A stretch of 64,000 nucleotides of DNA from Clostridia bacterium UC5.1-1D10 (GCA_001304995.1 BBZU01000005.1:62001-126000), one strand, 5' to 3'; counted from the stretch's first letter, positions 52,971 to 62,363 are shown. The notes: a model not told the origin generated them from the letters alone. Program-made: numbers and translations.

Positions 52971-53894
52971 ATGAATGTATTGGCTATTGTGCTGCCAGTG
53001 TTCTGTATGCTGGGGCTTGGTATGGCTGCCAATCGTTTCGGTTGGATCAGTCGTGCCGGCATGGATGGTATTAAATTGGTGGCAACCAATATCATGCTGC
53101 CTGTTGTTCTGGTAGACGCATTGGGGATGGCAGAGTATAACAAAGTAACACTTCTGCTGTTGGCGGTTATGCTGGTACAGCTTTTCATTACCACAGGGGC
53201 TGGTTATCTGTTACGGCCTTTGGTTGGCGGAAGTCAAAGCAGATATCTGCCTTTTCTGACAGCGACTTTTGAGGGCGGTATGATGGCATATCCATTGTAT
53301 ATGGCATTGTGCGGATCGGAAATGCTTTCCAATATTGCTGCTTTGGATATGGCAAACTGTATTTTTACATTTACCGTTTATCTGGTACTGATTACAGCCA
53401 CAGGCAAAGGAAAAAGCGGCGGCGGACAGCTGCTTTCCACGGTACTGCGTGCACCTGCTATGTATGGGGTTGTACTTGGTATTTTGCTGGGGGTTACAGG
53501 CATACTGCCTAAGATCGCAGGCAGCCGTGTAGGAGATGTATATTCTTCTTTGATTTCTATGATTACCACACCGGTTTCCGCATTGATTCTGTTGTGTGTT
53601 GGTTATGATTTGAAACTGGATCACCGGGTGCTTTCTTCCGCGGGGAAATCTGCTGCCATTCGTCTGGTGCTGCAAGGGGTGCTTTTGGTGGGCGTATGGT
53701 TTGTACTGCGGAATTTTGTGGCAGAACAGGAAATGAAAATTGCTGTATTCCTGTATGCTTTTATGCCGCCTTGTTTCATGAGTCCTCTGTATGCTGTCAG
53801 AGAAAAAGACAAGGTGTATACATCGACAACCATTTCACTTTATACTATTTTATCTATCATTGCTTTTACCATTTTGTCCGTCATATTCGGATGA
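52971..53894 (+). CDS. AEC family transporter
   Basis: The third AEC carrier of the window has 307 residues and about ten helices; the first half contains MLGLGMAANRFGWISRAGM and ATNIMLPVVLVDALG, the family core around a helix break with proline. Cargo is unknown. ATG 52971 follows GGGGGAAGGA and a promoter, so I discard in-frame codons up to 52851. It lies between ferritin and phosphofructokinase genes with terminators on both sides, so it is monocistronic. Confidence 0.88.
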   Translation: MNVLAIVLPVFCMLGLGMAANRFGWISRAGMDGIKLVATNIMLPVVLVDALGMAEYNKVTLLLLAVMLVQLFITTGAGYLLRPLVGGSQSRYLPFLTATFEGGMMAYPLYMALCGSEMLSNIAALDMANCIFTFTVYLVLITATGKGKSGGGQLLSTVLRAPAMYGVVLGILLGVTGILPKIAGSRVGDVYSSLISMITTPVSALILLCVGYDLKLDHRVLSSAGKSAAIRLVLQGVLLVGVWFVLRNFVAEQEMKIAVFLYAFMPPCFMSPLYAVREKDKVYTSTTISLYTILSIIAFTILSVIFG

Positions 53895-53899
53895 TTTTC

Positions 53900-53935
53900 A
53901 AAGCCGCTTTTTCCTGTAAAGAGCGGCTTTTTCTT
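53900..53935 (+). terminator. Intrinsic terminator after third AEC gene
   Basis: AAAGCCGCT (53900-53908) pairs with AGCGGCTTT (53922-53930), then TTCTT. Confidence 0.8.
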
Positions 53936-53999
53936 ATGGTTTGCAGTAAGAAGATTTTTCAGAATTGTATGGATAAAAAAACTTCGGGAAAATTCGCTA

Positions 54000-54028
54000 T
54001 TGTATCTTTTGGTAATTCTATTTATAAT
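54000..54028 (+). promoter_or_regulatory. Promoter of phosphofructokinase gene
   Basis: TTGTAT (54000-54005) and TATAAT (54023-54028) are 17 bases apart. Confidence 0.7.
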
Positions 54029-54084
54029 GTACCATAGCGAATACGCATAGCAAATGCAATGAGCAACAGAAAGGCGGAACAAAC

Positions 54085-55310
54085 ATGAAGAAAAACTTGC
54101 TGGTAGCCCAATCAGGCGGCCCTTCGGCTGCCATCAATGCTACTCTGTGCGGTGTGATGGAAATGGGATTGGAGCATCCGGAGATTGAGAAAATATATGG
54201 CGTCAAAAACGGGATTATGGGGATGTTGTCTGAACGGTTTGTAGACCTGACAGAATTGCTGGCGGATGAAAGCGCGCGTCAGCTCCTTTGCCAGACACCG
54301 TCTTCCGCTTTGGGTTCCTGCCATATGAAATTATCTCCCTGGGAAGAAAATGCGTTTGAATATGAAAAGGCCATCAGCATTTTCAGAAAATATAACATTG
54401 GTTATTTTATGTATATCGGTGGCAGTGACTCCATGGATACCGTGCATAAATTATCCGAATACTGCCGGAACCATCATATCAATGATATCAAGATCATTGG
54501 TGTGCCCAAAGCTATTGAAAACGATCTGCCGGAAACAGACCATTCTCCTGGTTTTGGTTCCGCTGCAAAATATATCGGTACCACATTGACAGAAATTGCA
54601 TGTGACTGCAATGTATATGCATTGCCTTCCATTACAGTGGTAGAAATCATGGGGCAGGATACAGGCTGGCTCACAGCTTCTTCTGCTTTGGCAAGACTCA
54701 ATGGAGATGCGGCACCGGATTTGATCTATCTGAGTGAACGTCCTTTTTCCGTGGAACAGTTCCTGTTTGATGTGCGGGAAAAATGATGGAAAAACGCTCT
54801 GTCATTGTGGCAGTCAGCGAAGGTCTGCGCAATGAAGAAGGGGCTTATCTGACAGACAGCCTTCAGAATCGGGTGGAAGATGAATTTGGTCATCGGATTC
54901 TGGCAGGGGTTTCCCGTTTCTTGGAGGAAATCCTGCGGCAGGAAATCGGCTGCAAAGTCCGTAGTGTGGAACTGAATCTCATGCAGCGCTGCGCATCCCA
55001 TGTAGCAAGTGCAACAGATATTCAGGAAGCACACACCATGGGACGGGAGTCAGTGCGTTATGCGCTGGAAGGCGGCAGCGGCGAAATGGCTTGCCTGCGC
55101 AGAGTTTCCAATGCGCCTTATGCATCGGAAGTGTTCTTCATTCCTGTGGATCAGGTGCTCAATCGTGTGAAGCAGGTGCCGGATGAATGGATCAATGAAG
55201 AAGGCAATGACATCACACAGGAAATGATGGATTACCTCATTCCTTTGATTCAGGGTGAAATTCCCTGTGCTTATGAAAATGGTGTGCCTGTGCATTTCCA
55301 TCTTTCCTGA
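54085..55310 (+). CDS. Diphosphate-type 6-phosphofructokinase (apparent frameshift)
   Basis: This enzyme phosphorylates fructose 6-phosphate in glycolysis. AQSGGPSAAINATLCG is the phosphate-donor loop; GGSDSMDT (near residue 111) has the aspartate pattern of PPi-dependent enzymes, and PKAIENDLPETDHSPGFGSA replaces the usual TIDND with AIEND. The A run at 54779-54783 has five bases where six keep the frame; repair joins DVREK to MMEKRSVIVAVSEGL and gives 408 residues. Use of PPi is inferred from the motif. ATG 54085 follows AAAGGCGG. Confidence 0.9.
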
Positions 55311-55374
55311 TTCATAGCAAAAAAATGTATAAATCAGCCAAAAGTCGTCCATACTTTTCATCGAGGTGGTAGGT

Positions 55375-55917
55375 ATGAAAAGAGGGATTGCGCTTTTGGC
55401 TGTTCTTGTTTTTCTCTCCTGCACAGCGGCGGGATATTTGTATACCCAAAGAATGCAGGAACCTGTGACACAGGAAGAAAAAACAGAGCAGACAGAACCT
55501 GTTGCAAAAGAAGAAACGGTCATTGGGGAAAATGCGGAAATCGTATATCAGTATTATTATACGGAAGATCAGAGAACTGCGGAGCAGGTGGAACCTGTGC
55601 AGAATTATCTTTTGGGTTTGAATCTGGCACAGGTACGCAGTATTTATGATGGCTGGCAGGTGGTTTTCTTTTCACCGGATAAAGTCATTCTGCGCAGTAC
55701 AGTGGAAGGACGCAGTGATGAAAGTTTTCTGCTGGGTGAGCAAAATGGCATGCTGGCTGTTTTTCGAGAGGATGCCGATGGAAAAATAACATTATATGAA
55801 TGTACGGATGTGCCTTTATCTGTATTGCCGGAGATAGAGCGTCAGCAGATTCGGGAAGGTGTGCGGATATTGGGAGAAGATAATCTTGCCAGGGTTTTGG
55901 CAGATTATATCAGTTGA
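55375..55917 (+). CDS. BofC-like C-terminal domain protein
   Basis: The 180-residue protein has an N-terminal membrane anchor or signal (GIALLAVLVFLSCTAAGYLY) and a Glu/Thr-rich linker. Its C-terminal half resembles the BofC C-terminal domain: ESFLLGEQNGMLAVFRED followed by TDVPLSVLPEIERQQIREG. In Bacillus BofC acts across the forespore membranes to restrain SpoIVB, controlling sigma-K activation. A similar role here is inference. ATG 55375 follows GAGGTGGTAGG; GTG 55366 is too close to it. Confidence 0.7.
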   Translation: MKRGIALLAVLVFLSCTAAGYLYTQRMQEPVTQEEKTEQTEPVAKEETVIGENAEIVYQYYYTEDQRTAEQVEPVQNYLLGLNLAQVRSIYDGWQVVFFSPDKVILRSTVEGRSDESFLLGEQNGMLAVFREDADGKITLYECTDVPLSVLPEIERQQIREGVRILGEDNLARVLADYIS

Positions 55918-55949
55918 TTTTGCCATGTAAGAGAAGGATAAAATGATAA

Positions 55950-56011
55950 AAAACGCCGGAAATGTTGGCTTTTTGCCAACCTGCATCGGATTTTCTGCTT
56001 GATGGCGTTTT
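55950..56011. other. Nested hairpin downstream of BofC-like gene
   Basis: AAAACGCC (55950-55957) pairs with GGCGTTTT (56004-56011), enclosing GTTGGC (55964-55969) pairing with GCCAAC (55975-55980). It may end the BofC-like transcript, although the T tract is only TTTT. The stretch from 56012 to 56170 is AT-rich and holds no gene I can see. Confidence 0.5.
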
Positions 56012-56170
56012 GGCAAGAGTGATAAAATTTTGGTGGAAAACGGAAATCATTTATCGAAAATCACGGAGGAATGTTTGACAACAGAAGGATTTTTGAAAAA
56101 ATGATAAAAAGTAATCCGCATTTTTGATTGTCTGTAAGAAAAATTTTTTGAAAAAATTTTAAAAATAGGC

Positions 56171-56199
56171 TAGACATTTAATGTCCCACATGCTATAAT
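56171..56199 (+). promoter_or_regulatory. Promoter of the 56.2-kb candidate RNA
   Basis: TAGACA (56171-56176) and TATAAT (56194-56199) are 17 bases apart; transcription would begin near 56205. Confidence 0.65.
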
Positions 56200-56202
56200 A
56201 AC

Positions 56203-56315
56203 AACTGTGAAAACTCCCCAATATTTTCACATTGCGGTAAGACGCAATCCCAATAAGAAATACCTTCTCTTTGTGAAAATGAGCAGCCATCGGCAGGTTG
56301 CTCATTTTCATTTTG
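56203..56315 (+). ncRNA. Candidate structured small RNA or attenuator leader
   Basis: Between its own promoter and a strong terminator lie about 110 bases without a reading frame. Stem 1 is TGTGAAAA (56206-56213) with TTTTCACA (56224-56231), loop CTCCCCAATA. Stem 2 is TTGCG (56232-56236) with CGCAA (56243-56247). The terminator pairs GAAAATGAGCAGCC (56275-56288) with GGTTGCTCATTTTC (56296-56309), then ATTTT. A second TGTGAAAA at 56272-56279 could compete for TTTTCACA and open the terminator, as in a switch. The UCCC motifs resemble C-rich seeds of some Firmicute small RNAs. Function unknown. Confidence 0.55.
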
Positions 56316-56336
56316 TCCGAAAAAAAGAGCCAGTGT

Positions 56337-56365
56337 TTGACATGAATTTTCCGGCATATTATAAT
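56337..56365 (+). promoter_or_regulatory. Promoter of the GH13 gene
   Basis: TTGACA (56337-56342) and TATAAT (56360-56365) are 17 bases apart, a near-consensus pair downstream of the terminator hairpin. It sets the coding start at 56387. Confidence 0.85.
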
Positions 56366-56386
56366 TGGTGCAGGGACGGTGAAAAT

Positions 56387-58450
56387 ATGGATTATTATTT
56401 GGACTTGGTGCAAAGCGTAAAAAAGAAATACAGACTTTGCAGGGAAGCGTTTTTGCCACAGGCTGTGTTCAGTGACGAATCGGAAAACTTCCGGAAACCG
56501 GCAGAACCGTCAGCCGAAGATTTTGTGGAAATTTCTGTACTGACTGGGCGCAATAATGCGTCGGCGGTATATTTATGTGTAGATGATAAAAGATTGTTGA
56601 TGGAACGAGTGGAAAACGGCCGCGTGTTTGATCGTTATCGCGTTGTTCTGCCGCCGGCGGAAGAAGCGGCTAATTACTTTTTCCAGATCATTCATAATGA
56701 AACAACCTATTATTATACAAGAAATGGTGTGTCTCAGGAATTTCCCGTGGACGGATATTTTCGGCTGCTGCGGAATTTCCAGACGCCTGCATGGGCACGG
56801 GGTGCGGTGATGTACCAGATTTTTGTAGACCGTTTTTGCAATGGAGATCCTTCCAATGATGTGAAAACAGGAGAATATAACTATCTGGAAAATCAGGTGC
56901 AAGCAGTAGAAGACTGGTATGCCCAGCCGGAGGATGGTGATTTTTGCCATTTTTACGGCGGCGACTTGCAGGGGATTTTGCAGAAAATGGACTATTTACA
57001 GAATTTGGGTGTGGAAGTATTGTATCTGAATCCCATTTTCGTTTCTCCCAGCAGTCATAAATACGATATTCAGGATTACGACCACGTTGACCCGCACTTT
57101 GGCGTGATCGTAGAGGATTATGATAAAGTGGTCGAGCCAGGCGAGAAAAATAGCCAGGCAAAAGCCTATATTACCAGAACCACCAGTGAACGAAACCTTG
57201 TGGAAAGTGATGCGCTTTTCATTCGTCTGGTGGAGGAAGCCCATAAAAGAGGCATGCGGGTTATTTTGGACGGTGTATTTAACCATTGCGGTGGATTCCA
57301 TAAATGGCTGGATCGGGAAGAAGTTTATAAATATCAGAAAAAAGGTGCTTACTACTGCAAGCAGAGCCCTTATCATGATTATTTTTATTGGAAAGAGGAT
57401 GGCTCTTACGAAGGTTGGTGGGATTATCCCAACCATCCGAAGCTGAATATGGAGAACTGTTCTGCGCTGTATTGGGAGATTATGCGTATCGGGCAGAAAT
57501 GGGTTTCTCCCCCTTATAACGCTGACGGCTGGCGTCTGGATGTTGCGGCAGATGTGGGCAAATCTGAGGAATTTAATCATAAATTCTGGCATGATTTCCG
57601 CAGTGCTGTGAAAAAAGCCAATCCGGAAGCCTTGATTCTGGCGGAACATTACGGAGATGCGGAAGCATGGCTCAGAGGTGATCAGTGGGATGGCGTTATG
57701 AATTACGATGCTTTCATGGAACCGGTTTCCTGGTATTTTACGGGCATTTCCAAACATAGCGCAGAATCCCGCCCGGATCTGAAAAACAATAACGCTGTTT
57801 TCTGGGATACCATTCGGTATCAGATGGGCAGAATGCCTGCACAGGCAGCTGGCGTTGCCATGAATGAACTTTCCAATCACGATCATTCCCGTTTTCTGAC
57901 CAGAACAAACGGAAGAACAGGTCGGCTCCACACAGATGGCGCCCAGGCGGCAAATCGTGGTGTCAATAAAGCGATGTTCCGGGAAGCGGTGTTGCTGCAA
58001 ATGACATGGCCTGGCGCGCCTACGGTATATTATGGAGATGAAGCTGGTGTAACTGGCTGGACAGACCCGGATAACCGCAGACCTTTCCCTTGGAATCGGG
58101 AAGATGATGAACTGGTACAGTATCATAAAATACTCATTGGTTTGCGGAAAGAGCATATTTCTTTGCGAAAAGGCTCTTTGAAGCCGTTGGATACGGAAAA
58201 CGGTATTCTGGCATATGGACGTTTTTGCGAAGAAGAACGCTGTCTGATTGTCTGCAACAACCGAGAGGAGGCCGTGCAGATTTCTTTACCAGTATGGCAG
58301 ATCGGTGTGCAGTCCTGGGGCAAAATGGAAGTTTTGCTCAAGACAAAAGAAATGGATTATTTTACGGAAAAAGAACTGCTTTCAGTGGAAAAGGGCATGA
58401 TACAGCTGGAAATGCCGCCACATAGCGGTATATTGATGAAAGAAGTGTAA
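56387..58450 (+). CDS. GH13 alpha-glycosidase (neopullulanase/cyclomaltodextrinase-like)
   Basis: The 687-residue enzyme hydrolyses alpha-glucans or malto-oligosaccharides, apparently in the cytoplasm because no signal peptide is seen. An N-terminal beta domain (1-125) precedes the barrel. GH13 motifs: GVFNHCG (295), GWRLDVAADV with the nucleophile Asp (about 381), ILAEHYGD with the acid Glu (about 418) and SNHDHSRF with the third Asp (about 498). ATG 56387 follows GGACGGTG. It is intact; an RluA-type gene follows three bases later. Starch or glycogen breakdown is the likely role. Confidence 0.9.
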   Translation: MDYYLDLVQSVKKKYRLCREAFLPQAVFSDESENFRKPAEPSAEDFVEISVLTGRNNASAVYLCVDDKRLLMERVENGRVFDRYRVVLPPAEEAANYFFQIIHNETTYYYTRNGVSQEFPVDGYFRLLRNFQTPAWARGAVMYQIFVDRFCNGDPSNDVKTGEYNYLENQVQAVEDWYAQPEDGDFCHFYGGDLQGILQKMDYLQNLGVEVLYLNPIFVSPSSHKYDIQDYDHVDPHFGVIVEDYDKVVEPGEKNSQAKAYITRTTSERNLVESDALFIRLVEEAHKRGMRVILDGVFNHCGGFHKWLDREEVYKYQKKGAYYCKQSPYHDYFYWKEDGSYEGWWDYPNHPKLNMENCSALYWEIMRIGQKWVSPPYNADGWRLDVAADVGKSEEFNHKFWHDFRSAVKKANPEALILAEHYGDAEAWLRGDQWDGVMNYDAFMEPVSWYFTGISKHSAESRPDLKNNNAVFWDTIRYQMGRMPAQAAGVAMNELSNHDHSRFLTRTNGRTGRLHTDGAQAANRGVNKAMFREAVLLQMTWPGAPTVYYGDEAGVTGWTDPDNRRPFPWNREDDELVQYHKILIGLRKEHISLRKGSLKPLDTENGILAYGRFCEEERCLIVCNNREEAVQISLPVWQIGVQSWGKMEVLLKTKEMDYFTEKELLSVEKGMIQLEMPPHSGILMKEV

Positions 58451-58453
58451 GTC

Positions 58454-59131
58454 ATGGATTTGCGGATATTATTTGAAAATGCGGATATGGTGGCTGTGGA
58501 AAAACCACAGGGCATGCCTGCTCAGCCGGACAGAACAGGGGATGGGGATTTGCTTTCCCTGCTGTCAGCCCAGATGAAGCAGGAGTTAGGATTGGTGCAT
58601 CGTCTGGATCGCCCTGTTGGGGGCATTATGGTTTTTGCCAAGACAAAACAGGCGGAAGCAGCCCTTTCCAAAATGATGCAGGCAGGCGGCTGGAAGAAAT
58701 CTTATCTGACTGTTCTTTGGGGCATGTTGGAAGAAAAGAGCGGTACATGGACAGATTATCTTTTCAAAAACGCCAGAACCAATTTGTCAGAAGTGGTGTC
58801 CCCTTCCAGAAAAGGCGCAAAGAAAGCCATTCTGCATTATCAGGTACTAGCAGAAACCATGTGGAATGAGCAACCCCTTTCTCTGGTGGAAATTACATTG
58901 GAAACAGGGCGACACCATCAGATTCGTGTCCAGACTTCCCATCATGGCGCACCCATTTGGGGAGACAGAAAATATAATACATTACAGCCCATGAGAGGCA
59001 TTGGCAACATGGCTTTATGGTCATGGAAGTTGGAAGGAAAATGGGAAAAACAGAAGGATGGTTTTTCCATTCGTTCCTTGCCCAGCGATATGCCATTTTC
59101 GCTTTTTTCGGAAAAATTGGGAGAATTGTAA
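58454..59131 (+). CDS. RluA-family pseudouridine synthase
   Basis: The 225-residue protein is a compact RluA-type synthase that isomerises uridine to pseudouridine in rRNA or tRNA. The catalytic aspartate is in VHRLDRPVGGIMVFAKT, and TGRHHQIRVQTSHHGAPIWG is the second family block. No S4 domain is present, as in some small members. It starts with ATG 58454 just after the GH13 stop, so it is probably translated from the same transcript. The target site is not known. Confidence 0.9.
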   Translation: MDLRILFENADMVAVEKPQGMPAQPDRTGDGDLLSLLSAQMKQELGLVHRLDRPVGGIMVFAKTKQAEAALSKMMQAGGWKKSYLTVLWGMLEEKSGTWTDYLFKNARTNLSEVVSPSRKGAKKAILHYQVLAETMWNEQPLSLVEITLETGRHHQIRVQTSHHGAPIWGDRKYNTLQPMRGIGNMALWSWKLEGKWEKQKDGFSIRSLPSDMPFSLFSEKLGEL

Positions 59132-59141
59132 AAAAGTTGTT

Positions 59142-59169
59142 TTGCTTTTTTTGCAATGTGTATTATAAT
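59142..59169 (+). promoter_or_regulatory. Probable clpC promoter
   Basis: TTGCTT (59142-59147) and TATAAT (59164-59169) are 16 bases apart. I see no CtsR-type operator nearby. Confidence 0.6.
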
Positions 59170-59275
59170 GTTCTTGAAAATAGAGAAACAGATAAAAGAA
59201 CAGCAATGTTCTTTTATTTTCATCATAAAATTAGCAATCACAAAGGTGGTTGGCTAACAAAATAAAGGACGGTGA

Positions 59276-61729
59276 ATGACAATGCAAGGAAAATTTACAA
59301 ATAAAGCTCAGGAAGTGCTGAAAAGAGCCCAGGAGGCTGCTTTGAAGCTGGGGAATAAATATGTAGGAACTGAACATATTTTGCTGGGGCTGACATTGGT
59401 CAGTGACAGCGTAGCTGCAAAGGCGCTGGAAAGTCAGGGTGTTACCTATCATCAGGTCATGGACAAAATCCAGTCTATGACAGGGGGCACCTCTGCTTAC
59501 TATATTCCTGCGGACTTTACACCACGGGCAAAACGTGTGGTGGAAAGCAGTGTGCAGGAAGCATTCCGTATGGGTACTGGCTATGTAGGTACAGAACATA
59601 TCCTCATTGCCCTCATTCGAGAAAATGATAATATTGCTGTACGGATTATGGTATCTCTGGATCTGAATCTCCAGCGTTTGTATGATGACATCATGAACAT
59701 GCTGGGAGAAGGGGAAGACCAGAACAGCAGCGCTCGCGGTATGAACAGCCAAGGAGAAAAACAGGAAAAAAGCGCCACAGAAACACTGGATAAATTCAGC
59801 CGTGATATGACGGCACTGGCAAAGAAAAATAAATTTGACCCCATTGTGGGCAGAGATAAGGAAATCGAACGGATTGTGCAGATTTTGAGCCGTCGTACCA
59901 AAAACAATCCTTGTCTGGTGGGTGATCCCGGTGTAGGGAAAACCGCCATTGTGGAAGGTCTTGCCCAGAAAATTGCAGAAGGCAATGTGCCCGATACTTT
60001 GAAAAATAAGAGAATTGTGGGTCTGGATCTTTCTGCCATGGTTGCTGGTTCCAAATATCGTGGGGAATTTGAAGAACGTATGAAAAAAGCCATGGACGAA
60101 GTAAAAGCTGATGGCAATATCATTCTGTTTGTGGATGAAATCCATACCATCATCGGTGCAGGGGCTGCGGAAGGCGCCATTGACGCATCCAATATTCTGA
60201 AACCCGCTCTTTCTCGTGGAGAAATCCAGCTCATTGGTGCCACCACATTGGAAGAATACCGGAAACATATTGAAAAAGACGCTGCTTTTGAACGCCGTTT
60301 CCAGCCTGTGAAAGTGGAAGAACCTGACGAACAGGCGGCAGTAGCGATGCTGAAAGCTTTGCGTGATAAATACGAAATGCACCATAAAGTAACCATTTCC
60401 GATGATGCCATCGAAGCGGCTGTGAAGCTGTCTTCCAGATATGTATCTGACCGTTTCCTGCCTGATAAAGCCATTGACCTCATTGACGAAGCCGCTTCCC
60501 GTCTGCGTCTGAAAACATTCAGCGCACCGGATAATGTGGCGGAAATGGAAGAAAAACTGGCGGAAATGGAAAAAGAAAAAGAAGCTGCCATCAAGACAGA
60601 AGAATTTGAAAAGGCGGCGGAAATCAAACGGGCCCAGGATGCGCTTCGCGCTCAGTGGAAAGAAGCCAAAAAAGAATGGGAAAACAACCATGAAAATCAG
60701 GCACAGGTAGTCACTAGAGAAGAAGTGGCAGAAGTGGTGTCTGTATGGACAGGTGTGCCTTTGCAGAGTTTGCAGGAAGAAGAAAGTCAGCGGCTTTTGC
60801 ATCTGGAAGATATCCTTCATCAGCGTGTCATTGGACAGTCGGAAGCCGTAAAAGCACTGGCAAAAGCCATCCGCCGCGGCAGAGTTGGTTTGAAAGATCC
60901 CAACCGCCCCATCGGTTCCTTCCTATTCTTGGGGCCTACGGGTGTTGGTAAAACAGAATTGTCCAAAGCTTTGGCGGAAGCCCTCTTTGGGGATGAAGAT
61001 GCTATGATCCGTATCGACATGTCCGAATATATGGAGAAACACAGCGTATCCCGTATGGTAGGTTCTCCTCCGGGTTATGTGGGTTATGAAGAAGGCGGTC
61101 AGCTCAGTGAAAAAGTTCGCCGGAATCCTTATTCTGTTGTCCTGTTCGATGAAATCGAAAAAGCATCTCCTGATGTTTTCAATGTGTTGTTACAGGTGCT
61201 GGATGATGGACATATCACCGATGGTCAGGGCAGAAAAGTGGATTTCAAAAACACAGTCATTATCATGACTTCCAATGCCGGCGCAAGAAGCATTGTAGAG
61301 CCAAAACGTGTGGGCTTTACCAGCATGGAAACAGAAGAACAGAGTTATCAGAACATGAAGAAAAATGTCATGGAAGAAGTGCGCCATATCTTCAAACCGG
61401 AATTTTTGAACCGAATCGACGATATGATCGTATTCCATTCCCTGACACAGGAAGATATTCTGGAAATCGTAAAACTTATGACCAAAACCGTTTCCAAACG
61501 TATCAAAGAAAATATGGACATTACCGTTACCTTTACGGATAAAGCCCTGGAAAAAATCGCGGAAGAAGGCTATGACAAAGCCTTTGGCGCAAGACCTCTC
61601 CGTCGTGCCATCCAGTCCCGCATTGAGGATGCTTTTGCGGAAGAATATCTCATGGGCAACTTCAAAGCAGGGGATAAAGTTTCCGTTGGTTTAAAAACAA
61701 ACGGCTTCCTTTTCCGTGTGGTAAAATGA
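59276..61729 (+). CDS. clpC: ATP-dependent Clp protease ATPase ClpC
   Basis: ClpC is a HSP100 unfoldase that feeds substrates to ClpP. The 817 residues include the double Clp N-domain (GTEHILLGL and GTEHILIAL), Walker A GDPGVGKTA near 216, a UVR coiled motif around 430, and Walker A GPTGVGKTE near 552. Start is ATG 59276, or ATG 59282. In many Firmicutes clpC follows ctsR-mcsA-mcsB; those are absent here, so its heat control must differ or the genes lie elsewhere. radA follows two genes later, a common arrangement. Confidence 0.96.
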   Translation: MTMQGKFTNKAQEVLKRAQEAALKLGNKYVGTEHILLGLTLVSDSVAAKALESQGVTYHQVMDKIQSMTGGTSAYYIPADFTPRAKRVVESSVQEAFRMGTGYVGTEHILIALIRENDNIAVRIMVSLDLNLQRLYDDIMNMLGEGEDQNSSARGMNSQGEKQEKSATETLDKFSRDMTALAKKNKFDPIVGRDKEIERIVQILSRRTKNNPCLVGDPGVGKTAIVEGLAQKIAEGNVPDTLKNKRIVGLDLSAMVAGSKYRGEFEERMKKAMDEVKADGNIILFVDEIHTIIGAGAAEGAIDASNILKPALSRGEIQLIGATTLEEYRKHIEKDAAFERRFQPVKVEEPDEQAAVAMLKALRDKYEMHHKVTISDDAIEAAVKLSSRYVSDRFLPDKAIDLIDEAASRLRLKTFSAPDNVAEMEEKLAEMEKEKEAAIKTEEFEKAAEIKRAQDALRAQWKEAKKEWENNHENQAQVVTREEVAEVVSVWTGVPLQSLQEEESQRLLHLEDILHQRVIGQSEAVKALAKAIRRGRVGLKDPNRPIGSFLFLGPTGVGKTELSKALAEALFGDEDAMIRIDMSEYMEKHSVSRMVGSPPGYVGYEEGGQLSEKVRRNPYSVVLFDEIEKASPDVFNVLLQVLDDGHITDGQGRKVDFKNTVIIMTSNAGARSIVEPKRVGFTSMETEEQSYQNMKKNVMEEVRHIFKPEFLNRIDDMIVFHSLTQEDILEIVKLMTKTVSKRIKENMDITVTFTDKALEKIAEEGYDKAFGARPLRRAIQSRIEDAFAEEYLMGNFKAGDKVSVGLKTNGFLFRVVK

Positions 61730-61768
61730 ACGAACAAATAGGTAGAAAAAAGCAGAATTTTGGTATAT

Positions 61769-61781
61769 ACCTGCGGCAGGT
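61769..61781. promoter_or_regulatory. Palindrome ACCTGCGGCAGGT before the 133-residue gene
   Basis: A perfect palindrome with a single central base lies 100 bases before the gene at 61881 and just upstream of a TATAAT at about 61788. It could be an operator. Confidence 0.35.
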
Positions 61782-61880
61782 TTTGTGATATAATCAATTT
61801 GATATAATATCAGAAATATTACCGTGCATATTCTTGTTCGGAATAGACAATAAAGAAAGGACGCTTGGGAGGTAAGCAAC

Positions 61881-62282
61881 ATGGCAGTAATTGAGGAATT
61901 GATTAGAAAAGAAGATGACGGCAGCATCAGTTTCGGTAACTACCTGATGGATGAAAAGAAAAAAGTGCTGGACTTTGAAGTGCAGGGCGATATGTATAAA
62001 GTAAAAACATTTAAAGAAATCACAAAACTGGAAAAGAACGGTAAAATGCTGCTGGAAGCAGTACCCGGCGCAACTGTTCTGAACTTTGCACAGGATGAAA
62101 GAGGCGTTTCCTTCCTGGTGGAAGCAGAAGAAGATGTTCAGCTGACACTGGAACTGGAAGCAGATACAGAATACAAAATTCTGGTTGACGACGTAAACGT
62201 TGGCAAAATGAAAACAAATATGACAGGCAAAGTGACATTCTCTGTGGAAATTCAGAAAAATGCAACACCTGTAAAAAATTGA
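61881..62282 (+). CDS. Conserved protein of unknown function
   Basis: The 133-residue protein begins MAVIEELIRKEDDGSISFGN, then DFEVQGDMYKVKTFKEITKL, and ends with short beta-like stretches TLELEADTEYKILVDD and GKVTFSVEIQ. No signal peptide or catalytic motif is visible, and I recognise no named domain. I recall similar Lachnospiraceae proteins carrying the label endosialidase, which nothing in this sequence supports. ATG 61881 follows GGGAGG. A terminator follows, so it is monocistronic between clpC and radA. Confidence 0.8.
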   Translation: MAVIEELIRKEDDGSISFGNYLMDEKKKVLDFEVQGDMYKVKTFKEITKLEKNGKMLLEAVPGATVLNFAQDERGVSFLVEAEEDVQLTLELEADTEYKILVDDVNVGKMKTNMTGKVTFSVEIQKNATPVKN

Positions 62283-62324
62283 AAAAATCGGCTAAAATCT
62301 GAGTTTTCGGTACATGATGAAAAG

Positions 62325-62363
62325 AAAATCGATAGAGTCTTGCAAAAGGCTTTATCGATTTTT
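62325..62363 (+). terminator. Intrinsic terminator after the 133-residue gene
   Basis: AAAATCGATA... arms at 62325-62341 and 62346-62362 pair with two G-U pairs around GCAA and end in TTTT. Confidence 0.85.
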
